Positions 16,435 to 24,121 of a stretch of 52,172 nt of DNA are shown piece by piece. A program made the translations under genes and the position numbers. Under the pieces are notes generated by a model, which was not told the origin of the DNA, did not search any database, and saw only the letters and a list, made by a program, of their open reading frames with translations. The first letter of the stretch is position 1. The number at the start of each line of letters is the position of its first letter. This DNA comes from Patescibacteria group bacterium (lineage in GTDB: Bacteria > Patescibacteriota > Minisyncoccia > UBA6257 > 02-FULL-45-10c): contig JAHILT010000038.1 in NCBI GenBank assembly GCA_018896875.1, forward strand, positions 1 through 52,172, read 5' to 3'.

Positions 16435-16986
16435 ATGATAGAGAATGAAAATATATATATACGGGAAGCGCAAAAAGGAGACAGCGAGTCTTTTGCTGTG
16501 ATTTATAAACATTACGTTCCTCAAATATATCGATTTATTTTTTTTAGAGTATCGTCTAAAACAATTGCTGAAGACTTGACTCACGAATCATTCTTAAGCG
16601 CTTGGAAAAGCATTGGAAGCTATACTCAAAAAAATCTTTCTATCTCTAGCTGGCTTTATAGAATTGCCAGAAATAAAGTTATTGATCATTACCGAACCAA
16701 TAAAAAAAACACATCAATAGATACTGAAAATTTCAATGAAAACATTATTGGATTTTATGAGCAAGAAGACCCAGATATCAAACTTAATATTAATAAAATA
16801 ACATCCCTTATCAATCTTCTTAAAACCGAATACAAAGAAGTGATAATAATGAAATTTATAGAAGATTTAAGCCATAAAGAAATAGCTGAAGCATTAGATA
16901 AAAGTGAAGGAGCTATCAGATTAATACAACACAGAGCCATAAAATCATTAAAAGAATTATATGCAAGATCTAGAAAAAATAATTAA
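16435..16986 (+). CDS. ECF-type RNA polymerase sigma factor
   Basis: A 183-residue group 4 sigma factor. Region 2 is clear (AVIYKHYVPQIYRFIFFRVSSKTIAEDLTHESFL.AW, then SWLYRIARNKVIDHYR). Region 4 is at the C-terminus (LLKTEYKEVIIMKFIEDLSHKEIAEALDKSEGAIRLIQHRAIKSLKEL) with its helix-turn-helix. It would direct RNA polymerase to a special set of promoters. The next gene starts inside its 3' end (26-nt overlap), as is usual for sigma/anti-sigma pairs. Confidence 0.93.
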   Translation: MIENENIYIREAQKGDSESFAVIYKHYVPQIYRFIFFRVSSKTIAEDLTHESFLSAWKSIGSYTQKNLSISSWLYRIARNKVIDHYRTNKKNTSIDTENFNENIIGFYEQEDPDIKLNINKITSLINLLKTEYKEVIIMKFIEDLSHKEIAEALDKSEGAIRLIQHRAIKSLKELYARSRKNN

Positions 16987-17446
16987 ACAATTTAAAAAGG
17001 TAGGTCCATCGGAAGAATACAAAACGCAGTCCTTGCAGTTGATTTTAAATACGCCACAAAATCAAAAAAGTATAATCTCTATTAAAATCAAAGAGGTTTT
17101 GAAGTTTGGTCTTGCCTTAGGATTAACTGGGGCTCTTATCACAATTTCTCTAAGCGATGTTTTTTATACTCTTAACGCTAGATTCTTATCTCCTATATTT
17201 TTATCTAGCTTAAGCGAAGAAAATCTAAAAAAAGAAGCTGGTCAAATTGATATTAAAATCACCATATCAGAAGCTAAATATTATAGTGGGTCTCTTAATA
17301 AGGTAGCCGCTGCCCTAAATGAAGCTACCCAAAATGGTCCTGGGCATTTAAACTCTTCTATCTTAGAAAAAGAAATAAGAGGGTTAAATATTGACGAAGA
17401 AAATAACAATAATATTGACAAGCTTTTGAATAAGTTAATTTTATAA
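16961..17446 (+). CDS. Putative anti-sigma factor, single-pass membrane protein
   Basis: A 161-residue protein with a short cytoplasmic head (~45 residues, MQDLEKIIKQFKKVGPSEEYK), a hydrophobic segment at about residues 47-68 and a ~90-residue outer part. Both size and topology suit an ECF anti-sigma factor, and it overlaps the sigma gene. I cannot see a zinc-binding HxxxCxxC motif, so the call rests on gene context and topology. The exported protein downstream may be part of the same signalling unit. Confidence 0.55.
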   Translation: MQDLEKIIKQFKKVGPSEEYKTQSLQLILNTPQNQKSIISIKIKEVLKFGLALGLTGALITISLSDVFYTLNARFLSPIFLSSLSEENLKKEAGQIDIKITISEAKYYSGSLNKVAAALNEATQNGPGHLNSSILEKEIRGLNIDEENNNNIDKLLNKLIL

Positions 17447-17456
17447 AAGCAAAAGA

Positions 17457-18506
17457 ATGAAATCCAAAAAAATATTTAAACTGATTACAATAGCTATTAT
17501 ATCTTTGGTGGTATTGGGACTAACTTTACCACTATTAAATTTATATGCTCAAGAAAATCTTGAAGCTCCTCTTGGCGAAGTTATGAATAAATTAGATGAA
17601 TTAGTTGAACTTAAAGACGACGATACTCTCCCTGAAAAAGAAAAAGAAAAAAGAGAGATTTTGGTAAGACAAGAAATCCTTAATAAAATTGTAGACTTAT
17701 CTTTATTAGAGTTAGAAAATCTTGAAAATAGAATAAATTCTTTAAATTTAGAATTAGAGAATCAAGCTATCATAGCCGAAAAATTTTTAGAAATTTTAGA
17801 AAATAATAAAAAATACTCTAAAAACCTCAAAGAAGATAACGAGAAAAAAGATATAACATTAGACGAAGTTAAAAATCTCGCTCAAGAATATAAAGACTGG
17901 AGAGAAAATAATTATAGTAAATATGTCAAAAAAATATTTACTTTTATTTTAGTCTTTCAAGAAAAACGAGTTTTGGAAATTGCCAATACTAGACTAGATA
18001 AAATTATGTCTGATTTGGAAAGATTAGAAAAAGCCAATGTTTTAAAAAAAGAAGATACTTGGAAATTTATTAATGCATCCATAGACAACTTAGCTAATGC
18101 TCAGATTTCAAACAGTAAAGCAGAAACTATAATTATTAAACTTATAGAAAAAGAAATTATAAATGTAGCATCTTCTACTTTATTAATAATTAACGCTAAC
18201 ACAACAAAAACATTGGAGAAGCCCCTTGTGTCAGCCACTACCACAACAATGGCTACGACTACCGTAATCGCTGATATCCCAGAAGTTAGCACTAGTACCG
18301 TAGAAATAATTAACACAATAGGAGTAGCTAGTAGTACCGTAGAGACAATTAATATAACGGAAACTACTAGTAGTATCGAAGAAATCATTAACGAAGAAGA
18401 TGATGCTCGATCATTAATAGAGGTATCATTACAAGAGATTAAAAATGCCTATAATAATTTTATAAGTATTAGTAATAAAGTAAAACTTAAGTTAAAAATA
18501 AAATAA
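17457..18506 (+). CDS. Exported helical protein with Thr/Ser-rich repeats, sigma operon
   Basis: A 349-residue protein with an N-terminal signal peptide or anchor (KIFKLITIAIISLVVLGLTLPLL, then YAQ). The body is Lys/Glu/Leu-rich and helical (residues ~35-215). A low-complexity Thr/Ser segment (~235-310) contains imperfect repeats of the type (A/T)SSTVE.IN. It follows the putative anti-sigma gene after 10 nt and closes the operon before a strong terminator. Function unknown; its position suggests a cell-envelope product or sensor controlled by the sigma factor. Confidence 0.65.
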   Translation: MKSKKIFKLITIAIISLVVLGLTLPLLNLYAQENLEAPLGEVMNKLDELVELKDDDTLPEKEKEKREILVRQEILNKIVDLSLLELENLENRINSLNLELENQAIIAEKFLEILENNKKYSKNLKEDNEKKDITLDEVKNLAQEYKDWRENNYSKYVKKIFTFILVFQEKRVLEIANTRLDKIMSDLERLEKANVLKKEDTWKFINASIDNLANAQISNSKAETIIIKLIEKEIINVASSTLLIINANTTKTLEKPLVSATTTTMATTTVIADIPEVSTSTVEIINTIGVASSTVETINITETTSSIEEIINEEDDARSLIEVSLQEIKNAYNNFISISNKVKLKLKIK

Positions 18507-18526
18507 TTCAAAAACTCATTCTAATC

Positions 18527-18556
18527 AAAAAACCCCTTTTATAAAAGGGGTTTTTT
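18527..18556. terminator. Bidirectional terminator between sigma operon and HU gene
   Basis: AAAAAACCCCTTTTATAAAAGGGGTTTTTT is a near-perfect palindrome serving both convergent transcripts. Confidence 0.9.
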
Positions 18557-18572
18557 GATATTTTGAATTAAT

Positions 18573-18848
18573 TTAGTTTACAGCTTCTTTTAATGCTTTC
18601 GCTGCCTTAAATTTAGGTCTGATAGAAGCTTTAATTTGAATTTTTTCTCCTGTCTTAGGATTAATTCCTGCTCTTGCCGCACTTTTAGCAGTTCTAAAAA
18701 CACCGAAACCAGCAACCGCAACTTCTTCTCCTCTGCTAAGAGCTTTGATAATAGCGTCAAAAATTGCTTCTACTGCAATTTGCGCTTGTTTTTTTGTAGA
18801 TGTTTCAGCGGCCTTCATTACAACTTCAATTAAATTATCTTTTTTCAT
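18573..18848 (-). CDS. hup: HU family DNA-binding protein
   Basis: A 91-residue histone-like dimeric DNA-bending protein. It has the typical KKDNLIEVVMKAAETSTKKQAQIAVEAIFDAI helices, GEEVAVAGFGVF, and the beta-arm region with RAGINPKTGEKIQI ending in the FKAAKALKEAVN tail. A TATAAT about 30-35 nt upstream of the ATG (minus strand) is a plausible promoter, so this gene, unlike several others here, has a real leader. Confidence 0.97.
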   Translation of the reverse strand: MKKDNLIEVVMKAAETSTKKQAQIAVEAIFDAIIKALSRGEEVAVAGFGVFRTAKSAARAGINPKTGEKIQIKASIRPKFKAAKALKEAVN

Positions 18849-19029
18849 ACGCTTACGCTAATAATGCAAATATACAAATTATACTAATATTACGAATGAA
18901 TGCGAATTTTCGTTTTTATTATTCGTAGTCATTTGTTGATTGGTATCTATTCGTATATTGGTATATTTATTATTTTATACGACCTTTATCTAAGCCTATT
19001 CATGATAACAAATTTATTCGCTTTTGTTT

Positions 19030-19096
19030 ACCCCCACACCTATACATAAGTGTGAAAGCTTACCATCTTCATTGCGTTATAAATAGGTGTGGAGGT
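19030..19096 (-). terminator. Expanded-loop version of the CCCCCACACCTAT palindrome, after rny
   Basis: The arms ACCCCCACACCTAT and ATAGGTGTGGAGGT match the terminator at 612-645, but are separated by ~38 nt with its own small hairpin potential. The rny stop codon overlaps the outer arm. Likely the rny terminator. Confidence 0.6.
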
Positions 19097-20614
19097 TTAT
19101 CTAGCAACCTCTGTGGCTCTCAATTCTCTTATAACATTTACCTTAATTTCTCCGGGGTAATTCAAGTCAGCTTCTATTTTAGATGCTATGTTTTTAGCTA
19201 ATTGAATTGCTCCGAAATCATCTATTTTTTCTGGAACAACAAAAACTCTGACTTCTCGTCCTGCCGAAACAGCATAAGCATTTTTAACGCCATTAAAAGT
19301 CATTGCTATTTTCTCTAAATCTTGCAATCTCTTAATATAATTTTCCATCGTTCCTCTTCTAGCCCCCGGTCTAGCGGCAGAAATAATATCAGCAGCAGCT
19401 ATTATATATGACTCTGGAGAAGAAAAAGGATGTTCTTCGTGGTGAGAACTCATAGCATTAATAATTCTTTCATCAATATTATATTTCTTTAATAACTTCA
19501 TGCCTATTTCCACATGACTACCCTCAACTTCATGGTCAATAACTTTGCCTATATCGTGCAAAAGAGCCGCTTTTTTAGCAACATCTACATTTACGCCCAG
19601 CTCACTCGCAATCATAGCTGAGATATGAGCCATTTCTATAGAATGAATTAATACATTTTGCCCAAAGCTAGTTCTGAAATAAAGGCGACCTAAAAGTGTA
19701 ATAATCTCCTTAGGTAGCCCAACAACTCCGACTTCTAATACAGCATTATCTCCAATTTCATCAATTCTTTTATTAATCTCTTGCTTGGCCTCTTCAACTT
19801 TTTCTTCTATTTTCGCTGGCTGAATACGTCCATCTTTAACTAATTTTTCTAAAGATAATCTTGCTATCTCTCTTCTTATAGGATCAAAAGAGGATATAAT
19901 CACTCCGTCAGGTGTTTCATCAACAATAAATTCTACGCCAGTAAATCTTTCTAGGGCTCTGATATTTCTTCCTTCGCGACCAATAATTTTGCCCTTAAAT
20001 TCTTCGTCAGGCAATTGAAAAACGCTAGTAGTAATATCAGCTATATGAGAACGAGAATATCGTTGTATAGCGGTTGTAATAATATCTAGACTCTTTTTTT
20101 CTATTTCTTCTCGTTTGTCTTTTTCTAATTTCTGTAATATCTTAGAAAGTTCTATGTTGTGATCTTTTTTAATTTTTTCAAGAATTTGTTTTTTAGCATC
20201 ATCCACAGAAAGCCTAGCTACATTTTCTAGTTCGACCAATATTTGTTTACGCAATTCCTCAATTTTACTTTTCTCATCCTTAAACTCCGAAACATTTTTA
20301 TCTAAAGAATCTTTTTGATGAGCTATTTCTGAAAATTGCTTTTCTAAAGATTCTTCTTTTTTAAAAAGCCTTTCTTCAAGTTTTGTTAGCTGAGATTTTT
20401 TTTCCTTTTCTTCTTTTTTTACTTCCTCAAGCAAAAGAGAGGCCTTATCTTTGGCTTCCAAAATAATCTCCTTGGACTGATTTTGGCTTTGATCTAATTT
20501 TAATTTTATTTTTTCTTCTACTGACCCCGCCTGTTTAGATACTATAAGTTGACGAATAAAATAACCTAAAATAACAGCCAATACCAATGCAGGCCAAAAA
20601 ATTGCTGAATTCAT
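19097..20614 (-). CDS. rny: Ribonuclease Y
   Basis: A membrane-anchored endoribonuclease that starts bulk mRNA decay. An N-terminal membrane helix (residues ~4-22) precedes a long coiled coil (~30-170), a KH domain (GKIIGREGRNIRALERFTGVEFIVDETPDG) and an HD domain (ALLHDIGKVIDHEVEGSHVEIG). The C-terminus is the usual helical domain ending RELRATEVAR. At 505 residues it is normal for the family. GAGGA lies 11 nt before the ATG. With RNase J and PNPase also in this window, a Gram-positive-type decay set is present. The large structured element begins 53 nt upstream. Confidence 0.97.
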   Translation of the reverse strand: MNSAIFWPALVLAVILGYFIRQLIVSKQAGSVEEKIKLKLDQSQNQSKEIILEAKDKASLLLEEVKKEEKEKKSQLTKLEERLFKKEESLEKQFSEIAHQKDSLDKNVSEFKDEKSKIEELRKQILVELENVARLSVDDAKKQILEKIKKDHNIELSKILQKLEKDKREEIEKKSLDIITTAIQRYSRSHIADITTSVFQLPDEEFKGKIIGREGRNIRALERFTGVEFIVDETPDGVIISSFDPIRREIARLSLEKLVKDGRIQPAKIEEKVEEAKQEINKRIDEIGDNAVLEVGVVGLPKEIITLLGRLYFRTSFGQNVLIHSIEMAHISAMIASELGVNVDVAKKAALLHDIGKVIDHEVEGSHVEIGMKLLKKYNIDERIINAMSSHHEEHPFSSPESYIIAAADIISAARPGARRGTMENYIKRLQDLEKIAMTFNGVKNAYAVSAGREVRVFVVPEKIDDFGAIQLAKNIASKIEADLNYPGEIKVNVIRELRATEVAR

Positions 20615-21301
20615 AGTTTTTATAGTCCTCTAAATATTTCATTATTGATGAATTTCTTAGGAACCTGGATTCTATTTTAACAATAATTCCTAACGCGATA
20701 CTTGTAAATTTTATTCAAAACAAGAAGCAAGGAGGAAATTTATAACTTTAGTTATATTTCCGACGAGCGACGATGTTTGTGGATATAAATTTACAGTATC
20801 CCTTCGGGTTGCGGACTAAGATTGAAAATTTCTGTGTTATGCTTCCTCGCTGTAGTATAAACTACTAGCTCGTCAGCAAGCCTTGGAATTTTCAACTTAT
20901 TCTAGCAACGCGTTTGAGGATTATTATTAAAATAGAATCCTTATTAATTATTTATCTATTTTGTATTATAATTAGTAAAATGCAAAATGTAAATATCAAA
21001 AATCAAAATGACAAATAAAAAATGATAAATTAAAAAGAAAGATTTCATCATCTCGTCTTGCTTTATTTATTTATAATTTTAATATAAGAGAAATACAAAA
21101 TCTAGAAACCTAAATCTCCGTTGCAATTTATTCCCAAACTACCTATATTGGAAAAACGGAGATGACAGAAAAAATTTTTAATTTTTACATTGTCATTTTT
21201 CATTTTGATTTTTCAATTTTCAATTACTATTTAAAAATTCCAAGATTAATACAATTAAATAGACAACCTAATTAATAATAAGTAATCTAAATACCAATAC
21301 T
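20615..21301. other. Non-coding intergenic region between rny and gpmI
   Basis: This 687-nt gap has no plausible gene. It holds the large structured element (20667-20940). An AT-rich inverted pair follows (about 20984-21038 against 21174-21228, sharing ATCAAAATGA words), enclosing a hairpin ATCTCCGTT/AACGGAGAT (about 21112-21162). Confidence 0.8.
20667..20940. repeat. Large structured element, copy 1 (complete, ~274 nt)
   Basis: The outer arms GGATTCTATTTTAA...CCTAACGCG and CGCGTTTGAGG...TTAAAATAGAATCC form a ~30-bp terminal helix. Inside are GATAC-TTGTAAATTT paired with AAATTTACAGTATC, a hairpin GGAAAT..ATAAC/GTTAT.TTTCC, CCC-TTC-GGG, TTGAAAATT/AATTTTCAA and long-range GACGAGC/GCTCGTC. The core recurs at 51967-52172, with ATAAC/GTTAT changed to ATAGC/GCTAT, a compensatory pair. 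No ORF. Best read as a structured RNA or a non-autonomous mobile element; the strand is undecided. Confidence 0.85.
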
Positions 21302-22849
21302 ATGAAAAGACAATTAGTTTTAGCAATATTAGACGGATGGGGTATTGGAAAAAGAGATAATTCTAACCCAATACATATTCAAGGAACCCCAAATATAGAC
21401 TATATAAAAAGCCATTTTCCCGCTGGCTCTCTTCAAGCTTCTAGTATAGGAGTGGGCTTGCCATGGGGAGAAGAAGGAAACAGCGAAGTTGGGCATTTAA
21501 CAATAGGAGCTGGCAAAATTATATTCCAGCATTATCCTAGAATAAGCATGGCTATTCGTGATGAGTCTTTTTTTAAGAACAAGGTTCTTTTGGATACTAT
21601 AGATCATGCTAAAAAAAACAACGGCTCTTTTAATATTGCAGGCCTTTTGACCGATGCTAATATTCACGCCTCGTTAGAACATCTCTTGGCCCTTATTAAA
21701 CTTGCTAAAAAAACAGAAGTGAAATTAAAAATACATTTGTATACAGATGGGAAAGACAGTCCTTTAAAATCAGCTGGAGGATTACTCTTTAAGATAGAAT
21801 CTGAATTAAATTCTGATGTTAAGATAGCTAGTCTTGCTGGTCGTTATTATTCTTTAGACAGAGATAATCATTGGGATAGAACTCAAAAAGCTTATGATAC
21901 CTTGGTTGGTGATGGTCCTGTCACTAACGACTACAAGGAATCAATAGAAAAAAATTACCAAAGAAATTCAAGCGACGAATTTCTTACCCCTTGCGTTATT
22001 GGGCCAGAAGCTGACGGCGTCAAAGATGGAGACAGTTTATTCTTTTTTGATTTCCGAGAAGACAGCATTAGACAATTAGTTGAGCCATTCATTAATCCTA
22101 GTTTCGAAAAATTTCCTGTTAAAAAATTTACAAATCTTTACATTTCTACGATGACAGAGTATTCGCCTATGTTTAATCTTCCCGTTGCCTTTCCTCAGGA
22201 AAAAGTAGAAAATTCTTTAGGCAAAATAATTTCTGAAAATAATAAATCTCAATTACGCATTGCCGAATCTGATAAATATGCTCATGTCACCAAATTTTTT
22301 AATGGATTACAAGATAAACCCTTTCTCAATGAATTTAGAATCTTAGTTCCTTCTAAAAATGTTGCTCGTCATGACAGTGCCCCAGAAATGAGAGCCAATG
22401 AAATCACTAATCGTATTATTCAAGCCATAGAAGAAAATTCATTTGATTTTATTCTCGTAAATTACGCCAATACCGATATTATGGGACATACGGGAAACTT
22501 TGACGCAGGAATGATTGCTGTAAAAACAATAGACGAAGAAATAGGTAGATTATATAAAAAAACATTAGAAAATAATGACATTCTAGTAATTACTGCTGAT
22601 CACGGCAATATAGAAAAAATGAGAGATCCATTAACCGGCAAAGCAACCACTGGACACGATTGCTCTCCTGTTCCTATTTATATAATAGCCAAAGAATTTT
22701 TGAGAAATAAAACAGAAAGGGAGACTTTTGAGTCTGAAAAAACAACAGTAGGCATACTTTCGGACGTAGCCCCCACGGTTTTGAAATTAATGAATATTCC
22801 CAAACCAAAAGAAATGACAGGACAGGACCTTTTGCCGTTTTTAAAATAA
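21302..22849 (+). CDS. gpmI: 2,3-bisphosphoglycerate-independent phosphoglycerate mutase
   Basis: The cofactor-independent, Mn-dependent enzyme interconverting 3- and 2-phosphoglycerate in lower glycolysis. At 515 residues it is full length. The alkaline-phosphatase-type metal site is visible at the start (AILDGWGIG) and in VITADHGNIEKM and TGHDCSPVP. The phosphorylated serine is S61 in WGEEGNSEVGHL. Substrate-binding blocks such as LAGRYYSLDRDNHWDR are intact. A terminator hairpin lies 52 nt downstream. Confidence 0.97.
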   Translation: MKRQLVLAILDGWGIGKRDNSNPIHIQGTPNIDYIKSHFPAGSLQASSIGVGLPWGEEGNSEVGHLTIGAGKIIFQHYPRISMAIRDESFFKNKVLLDTIDHAKKNNGSFNIAGLLTDANIHASLEHLLALIKLAKKTEVKLKIHLYTDGKDSPLKSAGGLLFKIESELNSDVKIASLAGRYYSLDRDNHWDRTQKAYDTLVGDGPVTNDYKESIEKNYQRNSSDEFLTPCVIGPEADGVKDGDSLFFFDFREDSIRQLVEPFINPSFEKFPVKKFTNLYISTMTEYSPMFNLPVAFPQEKVENSLGKIISENNKSQLRIAESDKYAHVTKFFNGLQDKPFLNEFRILVPSKNVARHDSAPEMRANEITNRIIQAIEENSFDFILVNYANTDIMGHTGNFDAGMIAVKTIDEEIGRLYKKTLENNDILVITADHGNIEKMRDPLTGKATTGHDCSPVPIYIIAKEFLRNKTERETFESEKTTVGILSDVAPTVLKLMNIPKPKEMTGQDLLPFLK

Positions 22850-22867
22850 TTCCTCACTAAAACCGCT

Positions 22868-22892
22868 CCTTCGGCGGGCTCAGGACAAGTAT
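22868..22892. repeat. Intergenic variant of the CCTTCG-GCTCAGGACAAG repeat
   Basis: CTCCTTCGGCGGGCTCAGGACAAG matches the repeat found in frame inside thrC (29796-29825) with a changed centre. It is a common bacterial interspersed repeat. Confidence 0.65.
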
Positions 22893-22900
22893 TTCAAGCC

Positions 22901-22938
22901 ATTTCCAACGGCTCAATATATGAGCCGTTGGAAATTTT
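22901..22938 (+). terminator. Intrinsic terminator after gpmI
   Basis: ATTTCCAACGGCTCA pairs with TGAGCCGTTGGAAAT around a short ATAT loop, followed by TTTT. Confidence 0.85.
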
Positions 22939-22997
22939 AAATCTTAATCTTAAAATCACGCTTGCATATTTAAATAAAAATAGCGTAGAATAAAAAT

Positions 22998-23321
22998 ATG
23001 AATATAGATAAACTAATAAAAGAGGTTAATAACCAAAATAAAAATGTTGAAAATGGAGATAATAAAAAAGAAATTCCTCCTGTCTTAAGAATGGATCAAT
23101 TAATTGACGAATCTTCTGAAAAAAATATAGAAGAAACAATAAATGAATTAAAGGATCTTCTTAATAAACACGAAGAGTTAAAAAAAGAACTTAACGACAA
23201 AATAGAATGGGACAACAAAATGGCTAAAACTAAACAAGAAAACGGCAATGTAGAAGAACGACATAAGGCCATAGAAAAACTTAGATTACTAGCAAAAATA
23301 GGAAGATCTATAAATTTGTAA
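22998..23321 (+). CDS. Small hypothetical coiled-coil protein
   Basis: A 107-residue, highly charged, soluble protein (Lys, Glu and Asn rich) with a predicted coiled coil at about residues 40-75 (ETINELKDLLNKHEELKKEL). No known domain. A TAGAAT -10 box at 22986-22991 lies 6 nt before the ATG, so it is another candidate leaderless gene. It precedes the inverted-repeat-controlled membrane protein gene. Confidence 0.6.
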   Translation: MNIDKLIKEVNNQNKNVENGDNKKEIPPVLRMDQLIDESSEKNIEETINELKDLLNKHEELKKELNDKIEWDNKMAKTKQENGNVEERHKAIEKLRLLAKIGRSINL

Positions 23322-23340
23322 TATATATACGAATAAATTT

Positions 23341-23474
23341 CATCCCCCACATAACAAAGACTGATAAAATATAAATTTAGATATTGCAAAAAACAATGAA
23401 TAAGTCGCAAAAAAATAATTTAACAATATTGATCACGAAAGCTTAGCTTTTGGGTCTTTGTTATGTGGGGGATG
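23341..23474 (+). repeat. Start-codon-closing inverted repeat, copy B
   Basis: CATCCCCCACATAACAAAGAC (first 20 nt quoted as CATCCCCCACATAACAAAGA) pairs perfectly with 23454-23474, whose last three bases are the ATG of the next gene. Compared with copy A, the stem position CCCAC/GTGGG has become CCCCC/GGGGG, a compensatory change. A hairpin AAAGCT-T-AGCTTT precedes the right arm. No ATG stands before the left arm in this copy. Confidence 0.85.
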
Positions 23475-23834
23475 AAATTTTTATCTAGAATAATATTCTT
23501 TTTTTTGGTTAATTTAATTGGATTAATAGTGGCTTCGTATTTTATAGAAGGATTTTCTGTAGTTCCAAATTTTGAGAACTTATTAATTCTTACCTGTATT
23601 TTTACAGTAATTAATATCTTGATTAAACCTATATTAAAGTTTGTTTTCTCTCCTTTTATCATTTTGACGATGGGCTTGTTTAGCTTAGTAATCAATGCTA
23701 CAATGTTAAAACTTCTTGATATTTGGTCTATAAGTATTACTATTTCTGGAATTCAAGCTTTAATTTACGCAACCTTAATTATCACAATAATAAACTTATC
23801 ATTAACTTTTGTAGCTAAATCTTCATTTAAATAA
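23472..23834 (+). CDS. Phage holin 4 superfamily / YvlD-like membrane protein
   Basis: A 120-residue protein with four hydrophobic segments. The family hallmarks are the N-terminal (I/L)..FL.NLIGL.VASYFI.GF, then NILIKPILKF...P..ILT.GLFSLVINA. Members are small membrane proteins of unclear role, despite the holin name. I start at the ATG at 23472, at the edge of the inverted repeat, not at 23463 within it. The stop abuts the secG start with no gap, so the two are translationally coupled. Confidence 0.8.
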   Translation: MKFLSRIIFFFLVNLIGLIVASYFIEGFSVVPNFENLLILTCIFTVINILIKPILKFVFSPFIILTMGLFSLVINATMLKLLDIWSISITISGIQALIYATLIITIINLSLTFVAKSSFK

Positions 23835-24047
23835 ATGTCTGCTATATCTATCGCGCAAATAATAGTCTCTATTCTCCTTATCATCACCATTCTTTTACAA
23901 GAAAGATCATCGGGATTGTCTGGTGTTTTTGGTGGAGATAGCGAATTTTATCATACTAGACGAGGATTAGAAAAAATTATTTTTTGGAGCACTATTGTAT
24001 TTGCTATTACTTTTGGAGTGCTTTCTCTTATTTCAGGATTGTCATAA
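23835..24047 (+). CDS. secG: Preprotein translocase subunit SecG
   Basis: A 70-residue two-pass membrane protein of the SecYEG channel. It shows the typical first helix ending in LLQERSSGLSGVFGG, a loop ending in TRRGLEKIIFW and a second helix. The length is normal. It starts directly after the stop of the YvlD-like gene. Downstream of it is a small hairpin, then the peptide-binding protein gene. Confidence 0.9.
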   Translation: MSAISIAQIIVSILLIITILLQERSSGLSGVFGGDSEFYHTRRGLEKIIFWSTIVFAITFGVLSLISGLS

Positions 24048-24055
24048 AAAAATAA

Positions 24056-24111
24056 ATCCCACGCTTAAGCAATATTGTCATTACGTCAATTCGTACTAAA
24101 AAGTGCGGGAT
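24056..24111 (+). repeat. Diverged short relative of the ATCCCACAC inverted repeat
   Basis: ATCCCACGCTT and AAGTGCGGGAT can pair with one mismatch and one wobble around ~34 nt. It stands 10 nt before the ATG of the peptide-binding protein gene, a placement like the longer copies, but similarity is limited. Confidence 0.45.
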
Positions 24112-24121
24112 AAATAATAGG

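Noticed and set aside
20667-20940. Large element as a group I intron, RNase P RNA, tmRNA or SRP RNA
   Set aside because: GCGGACTAAGAT resembles a group I R element, but no matching S element (AGTCC) is found in the right place, and the hallmarks of RNase P, tmRNA and SRP RNAs are missing.
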